Below are positions 18,527 to 29,821 of a stretch of 64,000 bases of DNA, in pieces. Every line of letters starts with the position of its first letter. Position 1 is the first letter of the stretch. Where the stretch lies: assembly GCF_900095695.1 (NCBI RefSeq), contig NZ_FMIQ01000081.1, positions 1-64,000 on the forward strand. Direction: 5' to 3'. This stretch comes from Hafnia alvei. GTDB lineage: Bacteria > Pseudomonadota > Gammaproteobacteria > Enterobacterales > Enterobacteriaceae. The position numbers were made by a program, and so were the translations under genes. The notes beneath the pieces are model-generated. The model was not told where the DNA came from. It ran no database searches and was given only the letters and a program-made list of their open reading frames with translations.

Positions 18527-18901
18527 ATGACGACAAATATTCATCGCTTTGCCAGTGAATTGCCTTTTCCGTTCGCTAAAGCCGTACAAGCTGGGGATTT
18601 TCTGTTTTTATCTGGACAGGTATCGATGTCTGCAGAAGGCAAACCGGTTTACGGTAGTGTTGCTGAACAAACTGAAAATATCATGCAAAGCATCGTGAAA
18701 ACATTAAGCGAATGTGGCTCAGATTTAGATTCAGTGGTTAAAGTGACAGTCTGGCTATCAGATATGAAACATTTTGCAGAATTTAATCAAGTTTACGCTA
18801 CCTATTTCAAGCACGGTTTCCCTGCTAGATCGGCAATAAGCTGTGATCTTGTTATGGGATTAGATGTTGAGGTCGAAGTACAGGCCGTCGTTAAAAAGTA
18901 A
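18527..18901 (+). CDS. RidA family protein
   Basis: A 124-residue RidA/YjgF/UK114 protein; family members hydrolyse reactive enamine/imine intermediates from amino-acid enzymes. Motifs: FPFAKAVQAGDFLFLSGQVS (about 13-32), VVKVTVWLSDMKHFAEFNQVY and the ending PARSAISCDLVMG. The usual Arg in PARSA-type motifs is present. I select the ATG at 18527, preceded by AGGTG at a six-base spacing, over a GTG at 18518. It is the last gene of the operon before a strong terminator. Confidence 0.9.
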   Translation: MTTNIHRFASELPFPFAKAVQAGDFLFLSGQVSMSAEGKPVYGSVAEQTENIMQSIVKTLSECGSDLDSVVKVTVWLSDMKHFAEFNQVYATYFKHGFPARSAISCDLVMGLDVEVEVQAVVKK

Positions 18902-18910
18902 TCGAGAATT

Positions 18911-18950
18911 AAAAAATAAAGGTCTGCTAATTTGCAGGCCTTTATTTTTT
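18911..18950. terminator. Bidirectional terminator between ridA-like and DUF2000 genes
   Basis: A long stem (AATAAAGGTCTGC / GCAGGCCTTTATT, one mismatch) with A and T tracts at the two ends serves the convergent genes on both sides. Confidence 0.85.
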
Positions 18951-18957
18951 GGTGATG

Positions 18958-19374
18958 CTATTTATAAACTGAAAACTTCTTGGTAATAGGTTTTAGTGCT
19001 TCAGTATCACCAAACAATGCAATTGCAATAAAGTCTAACTTATCAAGTTCAGTATTAAGCGTGTCTGAAATCTGCTGTTCAGCGGAGTGGGAAAGCATGG
19101 TGCTGGTGAAGAAATTATAAGTAATTCCTGCTTCGTTAGCCTTTTGAGTTGCCGTGGCGAGTTGACTGCTATTTTTAGCCTGTAAGACAACCACTGGATA
19201 ATGGCTCAAATTAGCTTTTAATCTGCTGCTGGCATTTTGATATTCATCAAAAATATTTTCATCGGTGCAATTCGTGATCCCGGAACTAAGATGGCAGGCC
19301 GCATTCATCAATGTGCTGACTTCATGGTTTCGATTAAGAATAACATAAAGCTTCTTTTCGTTATCTTCGTACAT
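18958..19374 (-). CDS. DUF2000 family protein
   Basis: A 138-residue soluble protein. N-terminal KLYVILNRNHEVSTLMNAACHLSSG and the C-terminal LDFIAIALFGDTEALKPITKKFSVYK match the DUF2000 pattern (catalytic function unknown; fold related to peptidyl-tRNA hydrolase PTH2-like proteins as I recall). Two Cys occur at about 27 and 36. A weak GAGA precedes the ATG. Monocistronic; convergent with the RidA-like gene. Confidence 0.7.
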   Translation of the reverse strand: MYEDNEKKLYVILNRNHEVSTLMNAACHLSSGITNCTDENIFDEYQNASSRLKANLSHYPVVVLQAKNSSQLATATQKANEAGITYNFFTSTMLSHSAEQQISDTLNTELDKLDFIAIALFGDTEALKPITKKFSVYK

Positions 19375-19594
19375 TTTGTTTTCTCATCTAGATATATACC
19401 ATTAATATATACAATCAAATGAACTCATTCAATTATTATATTTAAATTCTCATTGATGAAAACTTTATCTTGGATGTAAGAACGAGGTGTTTTAAAAAGG
19501 ATAATCGTTTTTAGTTAGAATGTTAGTAGGGGGATATAACGGTGTACAAAAAGGTAATCCGCAGCAAATATAGGATATAAGCTGCGGCATAAAA

Positions 19595-19876
19595 TCAGCC
19601 TTGATGTGGCATCAATGAGGGATCTGCAACCACGGCGGGTTTATGGCTAGTCAGAGACTGCTCATCTTGAGCAATACTTCCGCTATTATCGGCCCAGGTG
19701 CCTTCCATTGTTTTTGTAATGTTCTGATGCTGGTAGTTTAAATCTTGGTTTTGGGCTGCAATGTGCGTGCTTTCTGTACCGCCGCTGTTATCAGCCCATG
19801 GGATCTGCATGTCTGCGGCGAAGGCGGTACTGGCTGTTACTGTAGCGAATACCACAGATAAAATGAGCTTTTTCAT
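19595..19876 (-). CDS. Exported protein with repeated WADNSG motif
   Basis: A 93-residue product with a signal peptide (MKKLILSVVFATVTASTAFA) and a short mature chain. The mature part has two copies of a W-A-D-N-S-G motif (PWADNSGGTES and TWADNSGSIAQ) separated by about 35 mostly polar residues rich in Gln, Asn and His. The ATG at 19876 has AAGG six bases upstream; longer starts add no conserved sequence. No Cys, so probably a soluble periplasmic or secreted protein. I do not recognise the family. Confidence 0.7.
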   Translation of the reverse strand: MKKLILSVVFATVTASTAFAADMQIPWADNSGGTESTHIAAQNQDLNYQHQNITKTMEGTWADNSGSIAQDEQSLTSHKPAVVADPSLMPHQG

Positions 19877-20094
19877 ATAATACCTTATTTTCGTAGTTAC
19901 AATATATTTACAAGGCATCCATTGCTGTATTAAGAAATTCCGTATTTGATGCGTTTATTTTCGCGCTTATCGACTATGAATAAAATCCATTAAATGTAGC
20001 CTTGTGTATGTATTCGTTTCATTTATGAAATATATAAGTCTATTGTATTTTTAAATCTAAAACCCATTGAGTATTTGTTTAGGTAACGCAGCGA

Positions 20095-20124
20095 AAATAA
20101 AAAAGCCACCCGAAGGTGGCTTTT
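20095..20124 (-). terminator. Porin gene terminator
   Basis: AAAAGCCACC / GGTGGCTTTT stem with a 4-nt loop and a T run on the - strand, about 20 bases past the porin stop. Confidence 0.85.
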
Positions 20125-20144
20125 AGTCGAACGTAGGAAATAGG

Positions 20145-21287
20145 TTAGAACTGGTAAACTAAACCAACAGCGACGACGTCATCGGTAGAAATACCGTTGT
20201 CTTTGTAGAAGCTATCGTCGTTGTCCAACAGGTTGATTTTATAATCAACATAGGTAGACATGTTTTTGTTGAAGTAATACGTTGTACCCACAGATACGTA
20301 TTTCACCAGATCTTTGTCGCCAATGCTGTTTGCTGCTGATTGCGTGTTGGCGGTGTACAGATCTTTACCCTTTGACTGCAGGTAGGAAACTTCAGGACGC
20401 AGACCAAAATCAAACTGGTATTGTGCGGTGACTTCAAAGTCTTGAGTTTTGTTTGCAACCTGATTGGTGTCGCCATCGCCATATGGCGTCATGTTGTTAG
20501 TTTCAGCATACATAGTTGCTAAATAGACGTTGTTAGCATCGTATTTAAGACCGACAGTCCATGCGTCAGCTTTGTCGCCGCGAGCGGTGGATAAGTTACT
20601 TTGCTGGTCAGTACGATCGGAAGAAGCGTAGCTTGCGCCAGCGCTAATACCCATACCGAAATCATAGGTTGTTGATAAACCGTAACCGTCGCCGTTTTGG
20701 TGCTGAACATCACGCGAGTTGTTGCTCAGTTTTTCATTGTCATTGTTAGTACCGTCGTTTTTACCTTGGTACTGTACAGCAACGTTCAGGCCATCGGCTA
20801 AACCGAAGAAACCGTTGTTACGATAGGTTGCAACGCCGTTTGCACGACCCGTCATGAAGTTATCAGCCTGAGTATAAGAGTCGCCCCCGAACTCTGGCAG
20901 CATATCGGTCCAGCCTTCAACGTCGTACAGCACGCCATAGTTACGGCCATAATCGAATGAACCGTAGTCACCGAACTTCAGGCCAGCAAAACCCAAACGA
21001 GTGAAGTTGCCGTCGCTGCCGTTGCCTTCCGTATTATTAGCCTGAACGTTATATTCCCACTGGCCGTAGCCGGTCAGTTGGTCTGTAATCTGAGTTTCGC
21101 CCTTGAAGCCAACACGCACATATGACTGGTCGCCATCTTTGCTTGAGTCATCAGAGAAATAGTGCAAACCATCAACTTTGCCGTACAAGTCTAATTTATT
21201 GCCGTCTTTATTATAAACTTCTGCTGAGTGAGCTGCGCCTGCTGCCAACAGAGCGGGAATAACCATCGCCAATACTTTTCTTTTCAT
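20145..21287 (-). CDS. OmpC/OmpN-type general porin
   Basis: A 380-residue trimeric outer-membrane porin. Signal peptide [21 protein letters not shown] is followed by mature [19 protein letters not shown]. Typical features: [22 protein letters not shown], loop 3 with PEFGGD and the terminal VGLVYQF with C-terminal Phe needed for assembly. The start is the ATG at 21287, where the signal peptide begins; 13 in-frame upstream codons are not part of it. In E. coli ompN sits beside the nifJ homologue ydbK, so by position this is OmpN-like; here aegA is in between. Sequence alone does not separate OmpC from OmpN. Confidence 0.9.
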   Translation of the reverse strand: MKRKVLAMVIPALLAAGAAHSAEVYNKDGNKLDLYGKVDGLHYFSDDSSKDGDQSYVRVGFKGETQITDQLTGYGQWEYNVQANNTEGNGSDGNFTRLGFAGLKFGDYGSFDYGRNYGVLYDVEGWTDMLPEFGGDSYTQADNFMTGRANGVATYRNNGFFGLADGLNVAVQYQGKNDGTNNDNEKLSNNSRDVQHQNGDGYGLSTTYDFGMGISAGASYASSDRTDQQSNLSTARGDKADAWTVGLKYDANNVYLATMYAETNNMTPYGDGDTNQVANKTQDFEVTAQYQFDFGLRPEVSYLQSKGKDLYTANTQSAANSIGDKDLVKYVSVGTTYYFNKNMSTYVDYKINLLDNDDSFYKDNGISTDDVVAVGLVYQF

Positions 21288-21589
21288 GATAAAATCCTTG
21301 TTATTTTTCGTGTGAATAATAAGCACTTAATCATAGGTTTTAATAAATCATTACAGCCATTAGATGCTAACGATTAAGTTCCATTTATCTGAAAGTGTAA
21401 TTTGTAATAAGATAGATGAAAGTAATAATGAAAATGTCATTAGTTACCTTGATTGATTTAATGAATGTTTTAGTGCTAATTAATTAAGAGATAATTTTTA
21501 GTTAATTCAATGTGAATTTATTCTTGATTGCAAATAACTTACTTCTTATTTTTGTATTCTTGGTCACAATTTATTTTTATTTTGACAAT
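21288..21589. other. AT-rich region upstream of the porin gene
   Basis: No supported frame. It is extremely AT-rich and probably holds the porin promoter with regulator sites. In E. coli the small RNA micC lies in the corresponding gap; I could not recognise its ompC-pairing seed here. Confidence 0.5.
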
Positions 21590-21615
21590 AAAAAAGCAGA
21601 CCGAAGTCTGCTTTT
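21590..21615 (-). terminator. aegA terminator
   Basis: AGCAGAC/GTCTGCT stem extended by A and T tracts on both sides, 22 bases after the aegA stop. Confidence 0.8.
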
Positions 21616-21636
21616 ATTTAGTATTGAAATGTAAAA

Positions 21637-24067
<2,431 letters not shown>

Positions 24068-24072
24068 ATAAA

Positions 24073-24099
24073 AAAGCGATGCCAAAATGACATCGCTTT
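24073..24099 (-). terminator. nifJ terminator
   Basis: AAAGCGATG/CATCGCTTT stem with a 9-nt loop and a T run on the - strand, about 24 bases past the nifJ stop. Confidence 0.85.
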
Positions 24100-24122
24100 G
24101 GTATTTATTAGCCAACGAATGC

Positions 24123-27100
24123 TTATTCGTCGCTATCCGAAATAGGTTTACCGGCCATTTGGCTTAAGAACTCAAAGCGTTTTTTCAGGTCGGCAGCGGC
24201 ATCGCGGTACAACTGCTGAGCGACTTCGGGCTCTTGCGTATTCAAACGGCGGAAACGCTGTTCCTTGAGCAAGGTGTCGGCTAGATCGATGGACGGCGGG
24301 CGAGAGTCCAACGCTAACGGCAGCTTGCCTTCATCACTGCGGCGCGGATCAAAGCGATACAGCGGCCAGAAGCCGGTGGCGGTGAGCTGCTTCATTTGCT
24401 CATGGCTGTAGGCGAGATCGTAGCCGTGTTCTTCGCAAGGGCTGTATGCAATGATCAGGGATGGCCCCGGATAAGCCTCAGCCTCCTGAATGGCTTTCAC
24501 CGTTTGGTTAAGCTGCGCACCCAAAGAAATTTGTGCTACGTAGACATGACCATACATCATCATACTGACGCCCAAATCTTTGCGTGCTTTACGTTTGCCG
24601 TGTTCACCAAACTTCGTCACCGCGCCCAACGGCGTAGCCTTGGACTGCTGGCCGCCGGTGTTGGAATAGCATTGCGTATCCAGCACTAAAACGTTGATGT
24701 TTTCAGTCAGGCTTAACACATGATCGAGCCCACCAAAGCCAATATCGTAGGCCCAGCCATCACCACCGATAAGCCAAACCGATTTATCAACCAGATAATC
24801 GGCGTCGGTGATTAACTGACGAGCGTCAACGGAGTCGATTTTTTGCAATTCGGCGCGCAGTTTTTCAACCTGAATACGGCGTTCTTCGATCGGCAGATCG
24901 GGCTGATGTAGCTCATTGAGCAACTCTGATGGCAACTGCTCAGCTAAGCTGTCTAACAGTCGGTTAACGCGCTGGCGATGCTGATCGATAGTTAAACGGA
25001 AGCCAAGACCAAATTCAGCATTGTCTTCAAACAGCGAGTTTGCCCATGCAGGGCCGCGGCCATCCGCGTTAGTGGTGTATGGCGTGGTAGGCAGATTACC
25101 GCCATAAATCGATGAACAGCCCGTTGCGTTAGCAATCAGCAGGCGATCGCCATACAGCTGAGTTAGCAGCTTAATGTAAGGCGTTTCACCACAGCCGGAA
25201 CACGCACCGGAGTACTCGAACAGCGGTGAAATCAGCTGTGAAGTACGGATATCAATACGTTCGATTTTGCTGCGTTCGATTTCTGGCAGTTCTAAGAAGA
25301 AGTCAAAGTTCGCTTTCTCTTCGGCCAAATGCTCTAAGCGCGGCTTCATGTTGATCGCTTTAATCTCAGGATTCTGGCGATCTTTCGCAGGGCACACTTC
25401 GACGCACAGATTACAGCCGGTACAGTCTTCAGGCGCGACCTGCAACACGTATTTTTGCCCACGCATGTCGCGTGCTTTGACGTCCAGCGAATTCAGCGAG
25501 TCAGGCGCATTTTCCATCTCATCAGGAGCGACGACTTTGGCACGAATCGCTGAATGCGGACAGGCTGCAACGCAGTGGTTACATTGGGTACACAGCGGCG
25601 CTTCCCAAATCGGGATCTCTTCGGCGATGTTGCGTTTTTCCCAGCGAGTGGTGCCCGTTGGCCAAGTGCCATCAGGCGGGAAGGCTGATACTGGCAAAGC
25701 ATCGCCCAAGCCAGCCAGCATAGCGGCGGTAACGGTTTTCACAAAATCAGGTGCTTCATCGGAGACTACCGGTGGGCGCATTGCGCTGGTGTCATCGATT
25801 GGCTGTAGCGGAATTGCCGTTAATGCGGTGCGCGAAACCGCCAGTGCCTGCCAGTTACGCTCAACGATTTCATTCCCTTTGCTGCTGTAGCTGCGTGTGA
25901 TGGCGTCTTGCAGCAGTTTAAGCGCGTCGTCGCTCGGTAACACGTTGGTGAGATGGAAAAATGCCATCTGCATAACGGTATTGATGCGGGCTCCGAGTTT
26001 ACATTCACGGGCAATTTTCGCCGCATTGATGATGTATACCTTGGCCTGACGCTGATGCAGCAATGCTTGCACGTCTTTAGGCAGGTTATGCCAAATTTCA
26101 TCGGCGCTGTAGGGGGTATTGATAAGGAAAACACCGCCCGTTTTCAGACGTTCAACCATCTGATATTTTTCAATGAACTGCCACTGATGGCAGCCAATGA
26201 AATCAGCTTGGCTAATCAGGTAGGCTGAGTTGATCGGGTTATCGCTCACGCGCAGATGAGAAACCGTCAAACCACCGGCTTTTTTGGAGTCGTAAACAAA
26301 ATAGCCCTGCGCGTAAAGTGGGGTACTGTTACCAATGATCTTGATGTTGTTCTTGGTGGCGGAGACCGTGCCGTCGCTGCCTAAACCATAGAAGAGCGCT
26401 TCCAAACGCGTGCGTTGTGGCAGAAGTTCGTCGCTCAGCGGCAGTGATAGTCCGGTCACATCATCAAATATGCCAACGGTAAAGCGCGGACGTGGGTTAT
26501 CGAGTTTCAGCTCGTTAAATACGGCTAACGCGCAGTCTGGGCCAAACTCCTTGGAGGAGAGCCCGTAGCGCCCGCCGATAACGCGAGGCAATGTCTCACG
26601 CTCGCCGCGGCTAAATGATTCAGCCAAGGCCGTCATCACATCAAGATAGAGTGGCTCAGCCAATGCGCCTGGTTCTTTGGTTCGATCCAATACCGCAATG
26701 CGTGTAGCGGTGTTTGGCAGCACTTTCAGCAAATGTTCGGCAGAGAACGGGCGGAACAAGCGCACTTTCAGCACACCGACTTTTTCATCTCGGCCTAGAA
26801 GGGTATCAACCACTTCTTCACAGGTGCCAATGGCGGAGCCCATCAGGATCACGACGCGCTCAGCTTCGGGGTGACCGTAATATTCAAATGGCTGATAGTG
26901 ACGACCGGTCACCTCACCGAATGCCTGCATGGCATTGGCGACGTGCTGATAGGTTTCTTGGTAATAAGGATTGGTTGCTTCGCGTGATTGGAAATAGGTA
27001 TCTGGGTTAGCTGAAGTTCCGCGGATCACCGGATGATCCGGTGTTAAAGCCCGTGCGCGGTGCGCATCGATGGCGTCTTGCGGCATCAATGACTTAATGG

Positions 27101-27656
27101 TGTCGTCCGAAAGCGGAACGATTTTATTAATCTCGTGAGAGGTACGGAAACCATCAAAGAAATGAATAAAAGGCACACGGCTGTTGAGCGTTGCTATATG
27201 GGAAATCAGCGCGAAGTCTTGGGCTTCCTGTACGCTATTGGCGCACAGCATGGCACAGCCGGTTTGGCGAACCGCCATGACGTCTGAATGGTCACCAAAG
27301 ATAGATAATGCGTGTGTTGCAACGGTTCGCGCTGCCACGTGCAGGACGAAGGGAATAAGCTGTCCCGCCACTTTGTACAGGTTGGGGATCATCAGCAGCA
27401 ATCCCTGCGATGAGGTAAACGATGTCGCCAAAGCGCCCGTTTGCAATGCCCCATGAACGGTGGCTATTGCGCCGCCTTCAGACTGCATTTCAACGACGCG
27501 TGGGATGTCGCCCCAGATATTGCGGCGTCCATCGCCTGACCAAGAATCTGCTTGTTCCGCCATGGTTGAGCTTGGCGTAATAGGGTATATAGCAATAACT
27601 TCACTGGCTCGAAAAGCCACTGAAGCCACTGCGTTATTACCATCAGTGGTGATCAT
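24123..27656 (-). CDS. nifJ: Pyruvate:flavodoxin/ferredoxin oxidoreductase
   Basis: Oxidatively decarboxylates pyruvate to acetyl-CoA and reduces flavodoxin or ferredoxin. The single 1177-residue chain (E. coli YdbK 1174) has the full domain order: pyrimidine-binding N-terminal domain (AIYPITPSSTMAEQADSW), transketolase-like domain, CoA region, two 4Fe-4S motifs (CTQCNHCVAACPH near 690 and CTGCNLCVEVCPAKDRQ near 750), a proximal-cluster cysteine motif (SGACSGCGETPY near 825) and the thiamine diphosphate motif GGDGWAYDIGFGGLDH (about 970) with DTQCYSNTGGQ. No truncation is seen. Besides anaerobic pyruvate metabolism, the E. coli enzyme has been tied to redox-stress handling. Confidence 0.97.
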   Translation of the reverse strand: MITTDGNNAVASVAFRASEVIAIYPITPSSTMAEQADSWSGDGRRNIWGDIPRVVEMQSEGGAIATVHGALQTGALATSFTSSQGLLLMIPNLYKVAGQLIPFVLHVAARTVATHALSIFGDHSDVMAVRQTGCAMLCANSVQEAQDFALISHIATLNSRVPFIHFFDGFRTSHEINKIVPLSDDTIKSLMPQDAIDAHRARALTPDHPVIRGTSANPDTYFQSREATNPYYQETYQHVANAMQAFGEVTGRHYQPFEYYGHPEAERVVILMGSAIGTCEEVVDTLLGRDEKVGVLKVRLFRPFSAEHLLKVLPNTATRIAVLDRTKEPGALAEPLYLDVMTALAESFSRGERETLPRVIGGRYGLSSKEFGPDCALAVFNELKLDNPRPRFTVGIFDDVTGLSLPLSDELLPQRTRLEALFYGLGSDGTVSATKNNIKIIGNSTPLYAQGYFVYDSKKAGGLTVSHLRVSDNPINSAYLISQADFIGCHQWQFIEKYQMVERLKTGGVFLINTPYSADEIWHNLPKDVQALLHQRQAKVYIINAAKIARECKLGARINTVMQMAFFHLTNVLPSDDALKLLQDAITRSYSSKGNEIVERNWQALAVSRTALTAIPLQPIDDTSAMRPPVVSDEAPDFVKTVTAAMLAGLGDALPVSAFPPDGTWPTGTTRWEKRNIAEEIPIWEAPLCTQCNHCVAACPHSAIRAKVVAPDEMENAPDSLNSLDVKARDMRGQKYVLQVAPEDCTGCNLCVEVCPAKDRQNPEIKAINMKPRLEHLAEEKANFDFFLELPEIERSKIERIDIRTSQLISPLFEYSGACSGCGETPYIKLLTQLYGDRLLIANATGCSSIYGGNLPTTPYTTNADGRGPAWANSLFEDNAEFGLGFRLTIDQHRQRVNRLLDSLAEQLPSELLNELHQPDLPIEERRIQVEKLRAELQKIDSVDARQLITDADYLVDKSVWLIGGDGWAYDIGFGGLDHVLSLTENINVLVLDTQCYSNTGGQQSKATPLGAVTKFGEHGKRKARKDLGVSMMMYGHVYVAQISLGAQLNQTVKAIQEAEAYPGPSLIIAYSPCEEHGYDLAYSHEQMKQLTATGFWPLYRFDPRRSDEGKLPLALDSRPPSIDLADTLLKEQRFRRLNTQEPEVAQQLYRDAAADLKKRFEFLSQMAGKPISDSDE

Positions 27657-27905
27657 TAAATGTACCTTTTGTTGCTCACAACGTAATACCGTCGGTCATT
27701 CAAATGGCAAGCGCAGGCTGCTCTTGAAATCTCTAAGATATATTGCACCGGACGCAGCAATGACAATCGAGCCACGTCTCATCATGGCATGATGATAGCA
27801 AAACATAATTAGCGAGCTTGTCAGTTTCATGGCATAGAGATGGATGCGAGAAGACAAAAAATAGGGGAAAGGAGGGCAGGATTAATATTAATTTACATTC
27901 TGTCA
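27657..27905. other. Region upstream of nifJ
   Basis: About 250 bases without a supported gene; presumably contains the nifJ promoter. No regulator site could be assigned. Confidence 0.45.
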
Positions 27906-27946
27906 CGTTCTCCAATAAGGTGATTAAAAACGCTTATTGGAGAACG
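27906..27946. repeat. 14-bp perfect inverted repeat downstream of the mgtC-family gene
   Basis: cgttctccaataag (27906-27919) and its exact complement (27933-27946) enclose a 13-base loop. It begins 29 bases beyond the mgtC-family stop, where a terminator would be expected, but no T tract follows on the - strand. Possible non-canonical terminator or an mRNA-stabilising hairpin. Confidence 0.6.
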
Positions 27947-27974
27947 AAATAACGTGAAGTGGCGAGATAGGCGG

Positions 27975-28631
27975 CTAGCGAATATCAATAAAATGCACAC
28001 CATCGACCTGCTGTAGTTTTTGATAAATCTCGCTGATATCCTGCTTTGGCCGCAAAGTAACATCGAGCGACATTTCGCACAGTTCGGTATCAGCATCGTG
28101 CTGGTTAACGGTTAAATAGCCTGGTTTGAGTCGCATTTGCTGTAACGCTAATAAAATGCCGGACACGCTGGCAGGTACCAGTTGAATAATGATGGAGTGA
28201 TGATGACCGATCAGGCGATTACTCAACTGACGGAAAACTTCGAGCACAATCAACGTCATTAATGTGCCGTAGATGCCAATCTCATACATGCCGCTCCCGA
28301 TGACTAAGCCGATGGCGGCGGTAACCCACAGCCCTGCGGCAGTGGTTAGTCCTCGCACGACCTGTTTTTGGATCATGATGGTGCCTGCGCCAAGGAAGCC
28401 CATTCCGCTGACCACCTGAGCCGCAATACGACTTGGGTCTAATCCAACATGTGATTCCATCAGAATGTCATTAAAACCGTACTTAGAGACAATCATAAAC
28501 ATGGCGCTGCCAATACCGACCAATACGTGCGTACGCAATCCGGCCTCTTTGGCTCGCAGCTGGCGTTCAATGCCAATCAGGCCGCCAAGAAATCCTGCTA
28601 ATACGACGCGTAGCAATAAATCAGTAATCAT
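27975..28631 (-). CDS. MgtC/SapB family membrane protein
   Basis: A 218-residue inner-membrane protein. The family signature is in the first 120 residues: LAGFLGGLIGIERQLRAKEAGLRTH, SGMGFLGAGTIM, VRGLTTAAGLWVTAAIGL, with four or five hydrophobic helices, then a soluble C-terminal domain of about 70 residues resembling an ACT-like regulatory tail. MgtC homologues modulate F1Fo ATP synthase and growth at low Mg2+ in Salmonella; non-virulence paralogues such as this one are mostly uncharacterised. The leader shows no obvious Mg2+ sensor. Monocistronic. Confidence 0.88.
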   Translation of the reverse strand: MITDLLLRVVLAGFLGGLIGIERQLRAKEAGLRTHVLVGIGSAMFMIVSKYGFNDILMESHVGLDPSRIAAQVVSGMGFLGAGTIMIQKQVVRGLTTAAGLWVTAAIGLVIGSGMYEIGIYGTLMTLIVLEVFRQLSNRLIGHHHSIIIQLVPASVSGILLALQQMRLKPGYLTVNQHDADTELCEMSLDVTLRPKQDISEIYQKLQQVDGVHFIDIR

Positions 28632-28922
28632 TTGTTCCTCTCGCTGTAATTTTATTGTTTTGCAGAACGATTAAGCGTAAAAACGAATAATTATTTCACC
28701 GTACGCCCAGCTTGATGCAGCCAGCAATTTTATCTTAACCAGCCTACGAGAAAAACAGCCTTAAAGGCCATATTTTCGTGCTATTAGCTTTCTGTAGAGA
28801 TTCAGTTGATAAATTAAGCTGACATACGGTGAACCTGTGTAAAAATGAGCCCCAAGCAATAGCCAACATTGATCGACATATTAAAATCTTGGAATAAAAC
28901 TAGGCGAGAGGAGTGAGTAGAA

Positions 28923-29186
28923 ATGATAGCAAAGTTAAGTTTAGCCCTTGCGATAGGTCTTTTGCTGTCGGGATGTAGCAGTGAGCCTGAGCAGCAGGCA
29001 ACCAGTGCCAACGTTCATCAGCGTATCGGGATGTCAAATGCGGCGGCTGAAAATTGCGCGTTGGCGGGGGGGACTCTGGCTCTTTCTAGTCAACTCGATG
29101 GGAGTTCGGTCGGCATGTGCCAATTACCGGATGGCAAACGCTGCGGCGAATCCGCATTGATGCGTGGTGCCTGTCCCGCCAACTAA
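28923..29186 (+). CDS. ydbJ: DUF333 lipoprotein (YdbJ-like)
   Basis: An 87-residue lipoprotein. The signal (MIAKLSLALAIGLLLSGC) has lipobox LSGC with lipid Cys 18. The DUF333 region (NAAAENCALAGGTLALSSQ, ...GMCQLPDGKRCGESALMRGAC) contains the conserved cysteines. E. coli has the same gene type beside hslJ between ydbK and ldhA, and the neighbourhood here agrees. Function unknown; probably periplasm-facing. GGAG precedes the ATG. Confidence 0.85.
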   Translation: MIAKLSLALAIGLLLSGCSSEPEQQATSANVHQRIGMSNAAAENCALAGGTLALSSQLDGSSVGMCQLPDGKRCGESALMRGACPAN

Positions 29187-29235
29187 TCTTGATTTACGCT
29201 TTCGCTATCAATCGTTGAGATCGACAAATGCTGAT

Positions 29236-29257
29236 GCCGGCTATGATTTCAGCCGGC
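29236..29257. terminator. Hairpin between ydbJ and hslJ
   Basis: GCCGGCT/AGCCGGC inverted repeat between convergent genes. No T tract, so termination is uncertain. Confidence 0.35.
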
Positions 29258-29274
29258 AGGGCCTATTCGCGAAG

Positions 29275-29703
29275 TTACATCCAATCTCGCTGCTGGTACA
29301 CCAGCGTATGCTTGGCATTTTTCAAGACCAGTTGCTCCTTCACTAAAGAAATATCCGCACCTTTACTCAATACATCGCTAATAATGGGATCTAACTCTGC
29401 ACGAGCGGGATCGATACACGCCATACGGGTTGAGGCTAAATTCGCCACCTTCAATGTATTATTGTTCAGCTCACCTTGGCCCATAAAGCGGTTACACATC
29501 GCCCCAGAAACATGCATTTTTTCGCCAAACTCAATTCCGGGTTCCATACGCGTTTTTGCACCGGTGATGACTTTTCCATCTACGCTTTGTAAGACAAAAT
29601 GGCGATGTAAAAGATCGCTTTGCTGCAACGGCTGTGGTGCCTGAGTCGTACATGCGGCAAGTAAAACTGAACTTAATGCCAGAGATAGTGTTTTAAATTT
29701 CAT
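29275..29703 (-). CDS. hslJ: Heat-shock lipoprotein HslJ (META domain)
   Basis: A 142-residue lipoprotein: signal MKFKTLSLALSSVLLAAC with lipid Cys 18, then a META domain (PGIEFGEKMHVSGAMCNRFMGQ, LKVANLASTRMACIDPARAEL). In E. coli HslJ is heat-induced and affects novobiocin resistance. The two mature cysteines (in GAMCN and RMACI) may pair. Convergent with the ydbJ-type gene, as in E. coli. Confidence 0.92.
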   Translation of the reverse strand: MKFKTLSLALSSVLLAACTTQAPQPLQQSDLLHRHFVLQSVDGKVITGAKTRMEPGIEFGEKMHVSGAMCNRFMGQGELNNNTLKVANLASTRMACIDPARAELDPIISDVLSKGADISLVKEQLVLKNAKHTLVYQQRDWM

Positions 29704-29821
29704 TGTAAAGGCCTACTTATTCTTGCGAAAACGCACATCAAGTTCGTTTTCTAAACTATTGAACCGTTAAAAACTTCTAATTCGCACTGATTAGGTCTCG
29801 TGCCCCGCAATCGAAATTATT

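Noticed and set aside
21288-21636. A micC small RNA as in the corresponding E. coli gap
   Set aside because: GTCACA and T-rich stretches are faintly reminiscent, but the ompC-pairing seed and the expected terminator sequence are not visible, and the only hairpin belongs to aegA.
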